From NCBI RefSeq assembly GCF_025359345.1, contig NZ_JANYGQ010000020.1, forward strand, positions 186,001 through 250,000: a stretch of DNA of 64,000 nucleotides. Reading direction: 5' to 3'. Below are positions 15,942 to 25,248 of this stretch, in pieces. The notes under the pieces were generated by a model, which did not search any database, was not told where the DNA came from, and worked only from the letters and a program-made list of their open reading frames with translations. A program made the translations under genes and the position numbers. Numbering within the stretch: the stretch's first letter is position 1; every line of letters begins with the position of its first letter. The stretch is from Mucilaginibacter sp. (GTDB lineage Bacteria; Bacteroidota; Bacteroidia; Sphingobacteriales; Sphingobacteriaceae).

Positions 15942-17627
15942 CTAACCTCTAATCACTGAAGTTTTTTGAGAAAAAAACTTCCCAATTTCCTGCAATGATA
16001 ACGCATTTAAACATCTTTCTTTATATAAGCCGCCTTTGCGGGCAACCAGTATGCCATAATACATATCTAAAAAGCCTTCTTTGCGGTGCGCGTCTGGGTT
16101 AATGGATAGCCAAACACCTTTTTCCAGCGCATATTGGTGCCAGCGCCAATCCAAATCGAGGCGCAGTGGATTGGCATTTATTTCAATCACCACATTGTTG
16201 GCAGCACAGGCATCTATCACCTTTTTGTAGTTGATGGGGTAACCGTTACGGCTTAATAATAAGCGGCCGGTAGGGTGGCCCAATATGGTGGTATATGGGT
16301 TTTCAATTGCTTTTATCAGCCTTGATGTTGCTTTTTCTTCATCCATTTTCAGGATGGAGTGTACCGAGGCCACTATAAAATCAAACTTTTTCAAAATCTC
16401 ATCCGGGTAATCCAGTGAGCCATCGTACAAAATATCCGATTCGATACCTTTAAATATATGGAATCCATTCAGTTTTTTGTTCAGGCGGTCAATTTCTTCG
16501 TGCTGTTGTAAAACGCGCTCAATTGCCAGGCCCTTGGCGTAAAATGCACTTTTGCTATGGTCGCACATGCCTAAGTATTCTAATTTTAGTTCGTCACGGC
16601 AATACAGCGCCATTTCTTCAACGGTGTTTATGCCATCGCTCCAGGTACTGTGGTTGTGCAGAGTGCCTTTTAAATCGGCATGGTTTACCAGCTGCGGAAG
16701 TTTATTTGTTTCGGCCCGTTCTATAAACGTCGTGCCTTCGCGTAACTCAGGTTGCACATATTCAAGGCCTGATTTTCGGTAAATTAAATCTTCGCTTTCG
16801 GGCTGGTCAATCGGTTCAACGGTTTTGCTTAAAACGGCTTTAACATGCTCGTCGTCGCCGGTTTGTTCAAAAAGTTCTTTATAAAAGTAACGCTTCTCCA
16901 CACACACCACTTCAACCTTTAAACCATTAGCCAATTTTCCTTTTACGTGATTTTTATCCGGCTCTATCTCGCCCATTACTTCAGATTGTACCAGCGTAGT
17001 AAATGCAATTTGCTGGTCGCGGCAGCCTAATACTATGATAAGCTTATTTATAATTTCGCAATACCTGCGAAACTCGCCTGCAAACTCTATCAACCCATCC
17101 GGAAAAATGCCCTTTAGCTGTTCTAAAAAGTCTTTAGCTTCCTGCTCAACTTTGGCGTAAAGGAATTTGCCATGGCTGGCCATGTTAAATTCAATTAAAT
17201 TCCGTATGTCTTCCTGTGTTTTAAGTCCGAAGCCTTTTGCTTCAACCAGGCGGTTTTCGTTACAGGCATAATAAAGCTCGCCAATGTTCTCTATTCCCAG
17301 ATCTTTCCAAATAATGGCCACTTTTTTCGGGCCGATACCTTTTATGCCCATCATCTCAACAATTCCTTCCGGAGTTTTGGCGAGCATATCGTCCAATTCG
17401 GTCATCGTGCCTTTTTCAAGTAGCTCGATAATTTTACTGGCTGTGCTTTTACCAATGCCATCGACTTTTTCAAGCTCGGCAAAGGTCTTCCCTGCAGCCG
17501 GGAAATGCAGCTTATCAACCTTAAAAGCAGCATTAGCCAATGATTTTATCTTAAACGGATTTTCCTCGTGCAATTCCATCAATTGCGAGAGCAGGCGAAG
17601 CTTACGGGCTATGGGTTTATTTTCCAT
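15942..17627 (-). CDS. polX: PolX-type protein: PHP phosphoesterase with a degenerate polymerase domain
   Basis: 561 residues in the full PolX layout. 8-kDa/HhH region (VDGIGKSTASKI, MGIKGIGPKKVAII), a pol-beta-like nucleotidyltransferase region (about 150-290), and a C-terminal PHP domain (about 318-561). The PHP metal site looks intact: LHNHSTWSDG (324-326), MCDHSK, GIESDI, VASVHSI, GHPTGR, INPDAHR. The polymerase site does not: where the family has GSxRRG..E..GDID, this has GEFRRYCEIINKLI, so both catalytic Asp positions are Lys195 and Ile197, and the third is Glu239. I infer a 3'-5' exonuclease/phosphoesterase without polymerase activity. Start by position of the conserved N-terminal helices. 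Confidence 0.9.
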   Translation of the reverse strand: MENKPIARKLRLLSQLMELHEENPFKIKSLANAAFKVDKLHFPAAGKTFAELEKVDGIGKSTASKIIELLEKGTMTELDDMLAKTPEGIVEMMGIKGIGPKKVAIIWKDLGIENIGELYYACNENRLVEAKGFGLKTQEDIRNLIEFNMASHGKFLYAKVEQEAKDFLEQLKGIFPDGLIEFAGEFRRYCEIINKLIIVLGCRDQQIAFTTLVQSEVMGEIEPDKNHVKGKLANGLKVEVVCVEKRYFYKELFEQTGDDEHVKAVLSKTVEPIDQPESEDLIYRKSGLEYVQPELREGTTFIERAETNKLPQLVNHADLKGTLHNHSTWSDGINTVEEMALYCRDELKLEYLGMCDHSKSAFYAKGLAIERVLQQHEEIDRLNKKLNGFHIFKGIESDILYDGSLDYPDEILKKFDFIVASVHSILKMDEEKATSRLIKAIENPYTTILGHPTGRLLLSRNGYPINYKKVIDACAANNVVIEINANPLRLDLDWRWHQYALEKGVWLSINPDAHRKEGFLDMYYGILVARKGGLYKERCLNALSLQEIGKFFSQKTSVIRG

Positions 17628-17652
17628 AATTTAATTGAGGGTGTAAAAATAC

Positions 17653-17680
17653 GAAAGCCGCCCAATACCAGGCGGCTTTC
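17653..17680 (-). terminator. Intrinsic terminator after sppA
   Basis: Perfect 10-bp stem GAAAGCCGCC / GGCGGCTTTC with an 8-base loop. On the minus strand it is followed by GTATTTTTAC, an adequate U-rich tail. It ends sppA transcription before polX. Confidence 0.85.
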
Positions 17681-17701
17681 CCATAAAAATATCACTAAAA
17701 C

Positions 17702-19477
17702 TTAATTTATCTCAATGTCATAAGGCATCCTCGCCTGTGGGGTGCGCATCATCATGGTTACTCCTTTTATCTGCTGGTAGTATTTAAAATTATCACCCAG
17801 TTCCGATTTCACAAAGTGCATTTTTAACTGGTCGCCGCCGAGGCCGAATTTATTCAGGAAGCTTTTTTGGTCGGGGTAGGCCACAATGTTGTATTTTTTA
17901 ATGTGGGCCTTTTTTGCAGCAGAGGCTATGGCATCATTTATATTGCCCAACCTGTCCACAAGGCCTATTTTTACAGCTTGTTCGCCGGTCCAAACGCGGC
18001 CCTGGCCGATACTGTTAATGTAAGCCTGAGTTTTGTTGCGGCCAGTGGCTACAGCTTTTGTAAAATTATCGTACCCGCGGTTTACCTGGTTTTGTAAAAT
18101 TGCTTTTTCTTCGGGTGATAAAGGCCTGGTTAAATCGCCTAAGTCAGCATATTTGCCGGTTTTTACACCGTCGAAAGTCATACCCAGTTTGTCGGTAAAA
18201 AACTTTTGCATATTGGGCAGCACAGCAAAAATACCTATGGAGCCAGTAATGGTATTGGGTTCGGCAATTATCGAATCAGCAGCACAGGCTATGTAATACC
18301 CGCCAGACGCGGCCACATCGCCCATGGAAACGATTATTGGCTTAACTTTTTTGGTCAGCATAACCTCGCGCCACATCACATCCGAAGCAAGGGAACTGCC
18401 ACCCGGTGAGTTGATACGGAAAACCACAGCTTTAACTTTGTCATCTTCACGCGCTTTGCGCAACGCTTTTGAAATTCGTTCGGAGCCTATGCTATTATCG
18501 TCGCCTTCGCCGCCAACTATATCGCCCGATGCATATACTATGGCAATATTGTTTTTCGAAGTTTCTTTTTTATCTTCTTTAGCCGACTCGCTTGTACCGT
18601 ACTCACTTAATTCAACGGTTTTCAAATCGTCGCCGGCATCAATTCCCGCACGCTTTTTCAGATCATCTAAAATTTCATCCTTGTATTTTAAGCCGTCAAC
18701 CAAGTGGTATTTAAGGGCGTCCTCAGGTTCGCGTATTTTCAAATCGTTGGCTATGGCAAATAACGAATCCTTGCTTATTTTGCGACTTTGGCTTATCCCG
18801 GTTAAAAAATGGTCGTAAAGCGAGCCAAGGTAGGAGTTTACCTGCAAGCGGTTGGCGTCGCTCATTTTTGTTAAAAAGAAAGGCTCAACGGCGCTTTTAT
18901 AGGTGCCCACCTTAATTATTTGTGCCTCTATACCTAATTTATCAAGAGTGCCTTTCAGGAAAGTGATTTTTGAATTAAAGCCTTTAAAATCAAAAAGGCC
19001 TTTAGGGTTGATATATACCTTATCGGCAACCGATGCCAGGTAGTAGAAGCCCTGGGTATAAATTTCGGAGTAGGCAACTATAAATTTACCTGTTTTTTTA
19101 AAGTCGATAAGTGCGTTGCGTATTTCTTCGGTGGTAGCTTCTCCGGTTTGCAGTATGCTCTCGTCCAGAAAAATGCCTTTAATATTTGAGTCTTTTTTTG
19201 CTTTTTTAATGTTAGCAAGTATGTCATTAAGGCCCATGGTTTTTTCGCCTTCCACGCCTAAAAAGCCAAGTGCTGCTAAAGGGTTATGTGGCGTGCGCTC
19301 GGTAATGGGGTAGTTTAGCTTTATTTGCAGCACCGAGTTTGGGGTTACATCAACGGTTTTTTCACTGTTGCCATCAACCAGGCCCGCTATTATGCCGATA
19401 ACAATAATCAGCAACACCACACCTGCTAAAATAAAACCCACCATACTGGCGAAGACAAATTTGAAGAATTGTTTCAT
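17702..19477 (-). CDS. sppA: Signal peptide peptidase SppA, long (67K) type
   Basis: 591 residues, the long form with two ClpP-like halves. An N-terminal membrane anchor (about 9-32) is followed by the first half carrying the general-base lysine in VGTYKSAVEPF (Lys194), and the second half carrying the nucleophile in GDVAASGGYYIAC (Ser391), plus INSPGGS and GSIGIF. It degrades signal peptides left in the inner membrane. The Lys/Ser positions are close to those known for E. coli SppA. Monocistronic: TAAGTTTG box upstream at 19504-19511 and a clean terminator downstream. It is divergent from folK. Confidence 0.95.
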   Translation of the reverse strand: MKQFFKFVFASMVGFILAGVVLLIIVIGIIAGLVDGNSEKTVDVTPNSVLQIKLNYPITERTPHNPLAALGFLGVEGEKTMGLNDILANIKKAKKDSNIKGIFLDESILQTGEATTEEIRNALIDFKKTGKFIVAYSEIYTQGFYYLASVADKVYINPKGLFDFKGFNSKITFLKGTLDKLGIEAQIIKVGTYKSAVEPFFLTKMSDANRLQVNSYLGSLYDHFLTGISQSRKISKDSLFAIANDLKIREPEDALKYHLVDGLKYKDEILDDLKKRAGIDAGDDLKTVELSEYGTSESAKEDKKETSKNNIAIVYASGDIVGGEGDDNSIGSERISKALRKAREDDKVKAVVFRINSPGGSSLASDVMWREVMLTKKVKPIIVSMGDVAASGGYYIACAADSIIAEPNTITGSIGIFAVLPNMQKFFTDKLGMTFDGVKTGKYADLGDLTRPLSPEEKAILQNQVNRGYDNFTKAVATGRNKTQAYINSIGQGRVWTGEQAVKIGLVDRLGNINDAIASAAKKAHIKKYNIVAYPDQKSFLNKFGLGGDQLKMHFVKSELGDNFKYYQQIKGVTMMMRTPQARMPYDIEIN

Positions 19478-19503
19478 TAAATGTTATAAATCTTTTATCT
19501 ATG

Positions 19504-19511
19504 CAAACTTA
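19504..19511 (-). promoter_or_regulatory. Putative -7 promoter element of sppA
   Basis: Minus-strand TAAGTTTG fits TAnnTTTG, 27 bases upstream of the sppA ATG. No clear -33 partner. Confidence 0.45.
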
Positions 19512-19564
19512 GCAATTCGATATCGTATAATATTAAGAGTGATATCCATAATATTTGTTACAAC

Positions 19565-20044
19565 ATGAATAGGGTTTTTTTACTTCTCGGCAGCAACCTG
19601 GGCAACAGGCAGCTGTATCTGCAACAGGCAATTGAACTGATTGGTACCCACTTCGCCCCGGTTGCAAAAACATCATCAATATACGAAACACAATCATGGG
19701 GAAAAACCGATGCGCCCGACTATTTAAACCAGGTTGTAATGTTGGAGACGGAAGTCCCGGCATCTGAATTACTGCGTAAAATACTGGATATTGAACTTAT
19801 GCTGGGTCGTAAACGTGAAGAGAAGTGGGGCTCACGCACAATTGATATCGATATACTTTTTTATGGTGATGAAATAATAGACGATAAGAACCTGCAGGTT
19901 CCACATCCCGAATTACACAATAGGCGCTTTACATTGGAACCCCTTGCAGAAATAGCGCCCGGCCTGCTTCACCCTTTATTAAAAAAGACTATCTTAGACG
20001 TGAAAAATAACCTTAAAGATAGCTTGATTGTAAAAAAGTTATAA
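19565..20044 (+). CDS. folK: 2-amino-4-hydroxy-6-hydroxymethyldihydropteridine pyrophosphokinase
   Basis: 159 residues, typical HPPK length. It begins FLLLGSNLGNRQLYLQQAIE and has SSIYETQSWGKTDAPDYLNQ, then the metal/ATP motif KWGSRTIDIDILFYGDE and VPHPELHNRRFTLEPLAEI. It transfers pyrophosphate from ATP to the pterin in folate synthesis, in the cytosol. The ATG at 19565 is secure because the first strand begins at residue 3. The Hpt gene follows after 2 bases, apparently in the same transcript, though no functional link is known. Confidence 0.95.
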   Translation: MNRVFLLLGSNLGNRQLYLQQAIELIGTHFAPVAKTSSIYETQSWGKTDAPDYLNQVVMLETEVPASELLRKILDIELMLGRKREEKWGSRTIDIDILFYGDEIIDDKNLQVPHPELHNRRFTLEPLAEIAPGLLHPLLKKTILDVKNNLKDSLIVKKL

Positions 20045-20046
20045 TT

Positions 20047-20436
20047 TTGGAAAATATAAACCAAGATATGTCATATATATTCCCCGAGCATGACCTGGAC
20101 CTATCGTTTTTATTTGAAATTGCCGACGGCAGTGACGAATTTATTGTAGAATCCATAGATATGTTCCTGCAGCAAACCCCTGATTTGCTGCAAACCATTA
20201 CCACGGCTATTGACAACAAGGATTGGACCCTTGCAGCACAGGCTGCACATAAACTGAAACCCAATCTTGGTTTCTTCGGTATGCCCATAAGCCAGGCCAC
20301 TATACAGGAAGTTGAAATAATGGCCAAGAACGGCGCCCCCGAAGAAAGTCTATTGATATCGAAATTCAACGACGTGAAAAGTCTTATTATCCCAAACCTA
20401 GACAGGCTGGCAACGATAAGGGCTTCTAAGGAATAG
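20047..20436 (+). CDS. Hpt (histidine phosphotransfer) domain protein
   Basis: 129 residues from a TTG at 20047; the first ATG (20068) would give 122 residues and may be the true start. All-helical Hpt fold with the phospho-acceptor in AAQAAHKLKPNLGFFGM (His68 from the TTG). There are no other domains and no signal peptide, so it acts in the cytoplasm as an intermediate between a hybrid kinase receiver and a response regulator. A hybrid kinase lacking its own Hpt is encoded at 49090-52356, but pairing is speculation. It sits 2 bases after folK. Confidence 0.85.
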   Translation: MENINQDMSYIFPEHDLDLSFLFEIADGSDEFIVESIDMFLQQTPDLLQTITTAIDNKDWTLAAQAAHKLKPNLGFFGMPISQATIQEVEIMAKNGAPEESLLISKFNDVKSLIIPNLDRLATIRASKE

Positions 20437-20439
20437 AGA

Positions 20440-20515
20440 CCAGCGGTTGGAATTAGAGATTAGCAATGCGAAATTCGGGATGCCGATTGCGGAATTAGAA
20501 ATTTGTCCATTCAAC
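20440..20515. repeat. Intergenic word repeat with inverted arm
   Basis: GGAATTAGAGATTAG (20451-20465) faces AACTAATCTCTAC (20514-20526 region), between the convergent Hpt and purS genes, with GCGGAATTAGAAATTTG between them. Likely a two-way terminator-like hairpin; imperfect. Confidence 0.5.
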
Positions 20516-20531
20516 TAATCTCTACACCAAA

Positions 20532-20786
20532 CTACACTTCAGTTATACTAAAGCTATAGCTTTCCATTATTAAATTAGCTAGCAGGCTTTTGCAGGCGGT
20601 GTCAACTTTGCTGCTTGCAGCTTCTTTGTTTTCTGCATCAATTTCCAAAGTGATGTGTTTGCCAATACGTACATTTTGAATTTCGGCTAAACCCAGGTTT
20701 TTCATGCTACCGGTTACGGCTTTACCTTGAGGGTCGAGTATTTCTTTTTTTGGCATTACGTCAATTTCGGCCTGGAATTTTTTCAT
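20532..20786 (-). CDS. purS: Phosphoribosylformylglycinamidine synthase subunit PurS
   Basis: 84 residues, normal for PurS. Sequence order: FQAEIDVMPKKEILDPQGKA, VTGSMKNLGLAEIQNVRIGK, then ASSKVDTACKSLLANLIMES. PurS dimers bridge PurL and PurQ and help ammonia transfer in the fourth step of purine synthesis. Small-PurL organisms need it. PurL and PurQ are not in the window. It is transcribed downstream of pssA after a 34-base gap. Confidence 0.92.
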   Translation of the reverse strand: MKKFQAEIDVMPKKEILDPQGKAVTGSMKNLGLAEIQNVRIGKHITLEIDAENKEAASSKVDTACKSLLANLIMESYSFSITEV

Positions 20787-20820
20787 CAGTGTTTGTTTAA
20801 AATTTACCGGTTACGGTGTC

Positions 20821-21564
20821 TTAACTTTCTTTTTGGGCGGTATTCATCATGCTCGCGCTCAAAAATTTGAACTGGATAAGTGATAAAGTGATATAAAACA
20901 ATATCACCGCCGGAACTGCCGCAAATTTAAAAAATAGAATGAGTATTGCCGAGAACAACAGTAATAAATAACGCGAAATATTTTGGTTAAAATCGCGGTT
21001 TTTGAATTTTAACGACATCATGGGTACCTCGATAACCAATAAAGTACACATCACGACACATAACACCGATAACACCCATGGGTTCTGCAGTGGTGGGGTA
21101 AAATATTTGTTATGATGGTCGAGTATCAGTGGGAAAGAGGCGATCAGGATAGCATTTGCCGGTGTAGGCAACCCGATAAAATTTTCTGCTTGCCTGGTAT
21201 CCACATTAAATTTCGCCAGCCTTAATGCCGAAAATACGGGTATTAAAAACGCTATAAAGTTTAAGTATTGGCTGATATTATCTATCTGGCGGGCCTCCAG
21301 CAACAACTGGTACATTATTACTGCAGGCAATACGCCAAAGCTTACCATATCAGCCAGCGAATCCAAATCTTTGCCTATGCCCGAAAACGATTTGAGCACC
21401 CGCGATGCGAGCCCGTCAAAAAAATCAAATATGGCCGATAAAAATATGGCGTACGATGCAGCTATCAACTCGCCCTTGAAGGCTAAAACTATACCTATGC
21501 AACCGCTGAAGAGGTTTGCACAGGTAATAGCATTCGGCAAGTGTTTTTTAAGACGATTCTTCAT
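20821..21564 (-). CDS. pssA: CDP-diacylglycerol--serine O-phosphatidyltransferase
   Basis: 247 residues with about seven helices. The CDP-alcohol phosphatidyltransferase signature is clear: FFDGLASRVLKSFSGIGKDL followed by DSLADMVSFG, i.e. DG..AR-type motif (here DG..SR) with G...D...D. It makes phosphatidylserine, the precursor of phosphatidylethanolamine, in the inner membrane. The LAKFNVDTRQAENFIGLPTP motif is typical of the PssA branch rather than PgsA. It precedes purS on the same strand. Confidence 0.93.
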   Translation of the reverse strand: MKNRLKKHLPNAITCANLFSGCIGIVLAFKGELIAASYAIFLSAIFDFFDGLASRVLKSFSGIGKDLDSLADMVSFGVLPAVIMYQLLLEARQIDNISQYLNFIAFLIPVFSALRLAKFNVDTRQAENFIGLPTPANAILIASFPLILDHHNKYFTPPLQNPWVLSVLCVVMCTLLVIEVPMMSLKFKNRDFNQNISRYLLLLFSAILILFFKFAAVPAVILFYITLSLIQFKFLSASMMNTAQKES

Positions 21565-21652
21565 TCCGGTATGAAGGTATCAACATTTTATTAAATAAAT
21601 ATGAAGTTTACCATTAACTTTCTGCTAATATAACTTCACAAATTTTAATTTA

Positions 21653-23278
21653 TTACGAATTCATCGAAATCAAAAACTCTTCGTTTGTTTTTGTGCCCCT
21701 TATCTGGGCCTGTAAAAATTCCATCGATTCCTGTGAGTTCATGTCAGCCAGGTGATTACGTAATATCCAGATCCGTTGTAACGTTTCGCGGTCAAGCAGC
21801 AAATCGTCGCGGCGGGTACTCGAAGCCGTGATATCAATAGCAGGGAATATGCGTTTGTTGGACAATTTTCTATCCAATTGCAGCTCCATGTTACCGGTAC
21901 CTTTAAACTCTTCAAAAATAACCTCGTCCATTTTCGAACCGGTTTCTGTCAATGCTGTAGCAATAATGGTTAATGAACCGCCATCTTCGATGTTACGCGC
22001 GGCGCCGAAGAAGCGCTTAGGTTTGTGTAATGCATTTGCATCAACACCACCTGATAATATTTTACCGGATGCAGGAGCAACTGTGTTATAGGCACGGGCT
22101 AAACGGGTGATAGAGTCAAGCAGGATTACCACATCGTGACCACATTCAACCATGCGTTTTGCTTTCTCCAGTACAATATTGGCAATTTTTACGTGGCGCT
22201 CGGCAGGCTCATCAAATGTTGATGATACTACTTCGGCGCGTACGCTGCGGGCCATATCGGTTACCTCTTCCGGGCGTTCGTCAATCAGTAATATAATCAG
22301 GTAAACTTCCGGGTGGTTTTTGGCAATGGCGTTGGCCACATCCTTCAGCAACATGGTTTTACCTGTTTTTGGCTGCGCCACAATTAAACCGCGCTGCCCT
22401 TTACCGATTGGCGAGAACAAGTCCATAATACGGGTAGAGTAATTACCAGCATCAGTAAACAGGCTCAGTTTTTCGGACGGAAACAATGGCGTTAAATGGT
22501 CGAAAGGTACGCGGTCGCGTACTTCGGCAGGTATACGGCCGTTAATAGCTTCAACACGAACTAGCGGGAAGTATTTTTCACCTTCTTTTGGCGGGCGGAT
22601 GCTACCGCGAACGGTATCGCCGGTTTTAAGGCCGAATAATTTTATTTGCGACTGTGATACATAAATATCATCAGGAGAAGTCAGGTAGTTATAATCCGAT
22701 GAGCGTAAAAAGCCATAACCATCAGGCATAATTTCAAGTACACCTTCGTTTACTATTACGTTATCAAAATCAAGGTTGATAGCAGGTTCCTGGCTTTTTT
22801 GCTGGGTGGTTTGGTTATTTACACGGCGCTCAAATTTTTGCGGGCGGCCTTCGGTCACAGTTTCTTCGTCCTTTGGCTCGCCTTCGTCTGATCTTGATGC
22901 CGATACTGCCGGCATTATAGGCGTAGTATTGCCGTCTTCAGATTCGTCAACAGGTGCCTCGTCATCAGGCATATCAAAAAGGTTGGTATCATCAAGCGGG
23001 ACCTCAACTCGTGGGGTATTGCTGTTTTTTACTACTCGGATGCGTTTGCGTGTTTTTTCGCCGGCTTCGGCGGCAGGGGTAGGGGGCAGTACAGCAGCAT
23101 AATTGCTGGCAACGGTATCAGCCTGTGCGCGGGCTGCTTCAATTAGTTGTTCCTGTTCAACAATCCTCGTTACAAGGGCAGCTTTTCTAAGTTCGTCGGC
23201 TTCTGCAATACCTAAATTTTTGGCAATTTCGCGTAACTCAGAAACGAGTTTATCGTTCAATTCGTTTGTATCAAACAT
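21653..23278 (-). CDS. rho: Transcription termination factor Rho
   Basis: 541 residues. N-terminal SAP-like helices ([20 protein letters not shown]), an acidic low-complexity insert (about 65-165), the RNA-binding cold-shock domain ([19 protein letters not shown]), and the RecA-like motor with Walker A in [12 protein letters not shown] (303-308), Walker [17 protein letters not shown], the Q/R-loop area and secondary site. Rho is a hexameric RNA helicase that ends transcription. The acidic insert makes it longer than E. coli Rho (419), as is usual in Bacteroidota. A long 405-base gap upstream carries a possible leader hairpin. Confidence 0.96.
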   Translation of the reverse strand: MFDTNELNDKLVSELREIAKNLGIAEADELRKAALVTRIVEQEQLIEAARAQADTVASNYAAVLPPTPAAEAGEKTRKRIRVVKNSNTPRVEVPLDDTNLFDMPDDEAPVDESEDGNTTPIMPAVSASRSDEGEPKDEETVTEGRPQKFERRVNNQTTQQKSQEPAINLDFDNVIVNEGVLEIMPDGYGFLRSSDYNYLTSPDDIYVSQSQIKLFGLKTGDTVRGSIRPPKEGEKYFPLVRVEAINGRIPAEVRDRVPFDHLTPLFPSEKLSLFTDAGNYSTRIMDLFSPIGKGQRGLIVAQPKTGKTMLLKDVANAIAKNHPEVYLIILLIDERPEEVTDMARSVRAEVVSSTFDEPAERHVKIANIVLEKAKRMVECGHDVVILLDSITRLARAYNTVAPASGKILSGGVDANALHKPKRFFGAARNIEDGGSLTIIATALTETGSKMDEVIFEEFKGTGNMELQLDRKLSNKRIFPAIDITASSTRRDDLLLDRETLQRIWILRNHLADMNSQESMEFLQAQIRGTKTNEEFLISMNS

Positions 23279-23683
23279 ATTATGAATTATAATTCAAAGG
23301 GATTTTAATAATTTTTGTAGTCGTATTTATCTTCAATAGTACTATGGAGTCGTGATGTCTTACCCGGCAATTAAGCTATTTGCCCGGTAACGGGCTTTAA
23401 TGTATTAACAAATTCTTTTTATACTTTATTAAACGGAGATGTTTTTATTACGAAAATATTAACTATGCAACTTGTTTTGCAACATCTAAACCCATGTAAA
23501 TAATTTAATAAAATAACGTGGAGTTTTAAATTGTTTCTTTAGTGCAAGAAAAATTCAACGGAAAACACTGCAATTTTAGTCATTTAATTTAAATTATCAA
23601 ACTATTTAAAAAAATATACTTTATTGGCCAACACTTCAACTAAATTTTAGTTTTTTTGGGCATTCAAAAGTAAAACACCGCTC
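23279..23683. other. Divergent rho/pyrF intergenic region (405 bases)
   Basis: Gene-free. Apart from the leader hairpin at 23360-23395, it is AT-rich with no framed gene. It must hold the promoters of both rho (leftwards) and pyrF (rightwards), but I could not place a full TTTG-N20-TAnnTTTG promoter. Confidence 0.6.
23360..23395 (-). promoter_or_regulatory. Possible alternative-hairpin leader upstream of rho
   Basis: On the minus strand, 80 bases before the rho ATG, GCCCG-TTAC-CGGGC can form a small hairpin. The second half of it also belongs to TTACCGGGCAA, which pairs with TTGCCGGGTAA 9 bases on (10 pairs, one G-G mismatch). The two folds exclude each other, as attenuators do. Rho is autoregulated through its leader in E. 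coli; that this is the same here is inference. Confidence 0.4.
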
Positions 23684-24517
23684 ATGATATCGCGCCAATA
23701 CCTCATAGAACAGATAAAACGTAAAAAATCATTTTTATGTGTAGGGCTTGATACGGATATTGAAAAAATTCCAGAATTTTTAACAGAATATCCCGACCCG
23801 ATATTCGAATTTAACAAACGGATTATTGATGCCACGCACGATTTATGTGTCTCCTATAAGCCAAACGCAGCATTTTATGAAAAACATGGTGTAAAAGGTC
23901 TGCAAAGTTTAATTGCCACCTGGAAGTACCTGCCTAAAGAATGCTTAAATATTATCGACGCCAAACGGGGCGACATGGGCAATACATCAGGCATGTATGC
24001 CAAAGCCTTTTTTGACGAGGCTGCGGCGGGGATGAGTTTTGATGCGATAACGTTATCGCCTTATATGGGGCACGATGCGGTATCGCCTTACCTCGAATAT
24101 AAAGATAAGTGGGTGATTATTTTGGCGCTAACGTCATCCGCGGGCAGTAAAGATTTTCAGTACTTAACCACTGAACATGGTTTTTTATACGAAGCTGTGA
24201 TACAAAAAGCCAATACCTGGGCAAATGCCGACCGCATCATGTATGTAGTAGGTGCTACTAAAAGCACAGAGTTTACCAACATTCGCAAATATGCACCCGA
24301 TAACTTCCTGCTGGTACCCGGTGTAGGCGCACAAGGCGGTAACCTGGCTGAGGTTTGCCACTATGGGATGAATAAGGACTGCGGGCTGATAGTAAATGCA
24401 TCACGTTCAATTATATACGCCTCAAACGGGAAGGACTTTGCCGAAGCGGCAAGGGCCGAAGCGATGAAAATTCAGCAGGAGATGCAGGTGGAGCTGGAGA
24501 AGGCGGGGGTGATTTAA
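23684..24517 (+). CDS. pyrF: Orotidine 5'-phosphate decarboxylase
   Basis: 277 residues, the longer type-2 form. It begins with LCVGLDTDIEKIP and has VSYKPNAAFYEKHGVKGLQS, the catalytic NIIDAKRGDMGNTSGMYAKA (Asp-Lys-Asp site), then LLVPGVGAQGGNL and IVNASRSIIYAS, the phosphate-binding loops. It makes UMP from OMP in pyrimidine synthesis. The ATG at 23684 is followed by the conserved YLIEQIKRKKS, so the start is probably right. It is a single gene, ended by a convergent repeat. Confidence 0.95.
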   Translation: MISRQYLIEQIKRKKSFLCVGLDTDIEKIPEFLTEYPDPIFEFNKRIIDATHDLCVSYKPNAAFYEKHGVKGLQSLIATWKYLPKECLNIIDAKRGDMGNTSGMYAKAFFDEAAAGMSFDAITLSPYMGHDAVSPYLEYKDKWVIILALTSSAGSKDFQYLTTEHGFLYEAVIQKANTWANADRIMYVVGATKSTEFTNIRKYAPDNFLLVPGVGAQGGNLAEVCHYGMNKDCGLIVNASRSIIYASNGKDFAEAARAEAMKIQQEMQVELEKAGVI

Positions 24518-24528
24518 AAAAGACACAA

Positions 24529-24588
24529 GAAGTCAAGAGGCAAGAGTCAAGAAGTTAATACTTTTTTCTCTTGTTTCTTGACTCTTGA
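24529..24588. repeat. Inverted word repeat between pyrF and the stress protein gene
   Basis: CAAGAGTCAAGAA (24541-24553) pairs perfectly with TTCTTGACTCTTG (24575-24587); further direct copies of the word (AAGTCAAGAGG) precede it. Convergent gap; probably a two-way terminator. Confidence 0.7.
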
Positions 24589-24606
24589 TTTATTGCGTCT
24601 TCCTCG

Positions 24607-25143
24607 TTATACTTCCAGCTTACCTTCGATAGAATCGTCCAATGTTTGTCCGATAGCGGCACCGACCAGCATTTTTGCAAAGGCAATCGTGTTTCCGTGT
24701 TTGTTATCCCAGTAATAACCTTCGATAGGTTCAACCTTTATTATGGAAATGCGCGGGTCGTCTTCGCCTTCGGTAAACCAGGTTTTCATGATGGGTTCCC
24801 AAAGCTCTTTGATTTTCCCTTTATCTTCGTTAACCGATGCAATGCCATAAATATTCAGGAAATCGGAATGTGCCGAGCCCTGGAACAGGAGATGTACAAA
24901 AGGGTCGTGCGATACTTCGTCGTTTTTATGGCTGTCGTTTGAGCTCAAAAACCAAAAGTTGCCGTCGTCGTCAATTTGCTGTACTGCCATTGGCCTGGTG
25001 GTAAGCGGAATGCCGGTTTTAATATTGGTGCAAAAAAAGCAGGTTTTAGTTTTGTAGGCCAGTTCTCTAATTTTTTCAATGGCTTCAGCGCCATTAAGGT
25101 CTTTGGCGTTTTCCTCGGGTTGTTGTTGGTTAATGCTGTCCAT
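24607..25143 (-). CDS. Pyridoxamine 5'-phosphate oxidase-like (general stress protein 26 type)
   Basis: 178 residues. Split-barrel flavin fold: CFFCTNIKTGIPLTTRPMAV, DDDGNFWFLSSNDSHKNDEV, VHLLFQGSAHSDFLNIYGIA, KELWEPIMKTWFTEGEDDPR and VEPIEGYYWD. This matches the Ygen-stress/GS26 branch of PNPOx-like proteins, which bind FMN or related flavins; the substrate is not known. It is not the vitamin B6 enzyme PdxH, which has different substrate residues. It is monocistronic, with the hairpin repeat downstream. Confidence 0.85.
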   Translation of the reverse strand: MDSINQQQPEENAKDLNGAEAIEKIRELAYKTKTCFFCTNIKTGIPLTTRPMAVQQIDDDGNFWFLSSNDSHKNDEVSHDPFVHLLFQGSAHSDFLNIYGIASVNEDKGKIKELWEPIMKTWFTEGEDDPRISIIKVEPIEGYYWDNKHGNTIAFAKMLVGAAIGQTLDDSIEGKLEV

Positions 25144-25248
25144 AACAAAATGTTTTTAATTGGTGATGTACTAATAATAACCAATCGCCAAAACTATTGT
25201 TTAAGGAAATTAATTTAATTGATAAAACATGTGGTTGTAGGGAATGAC

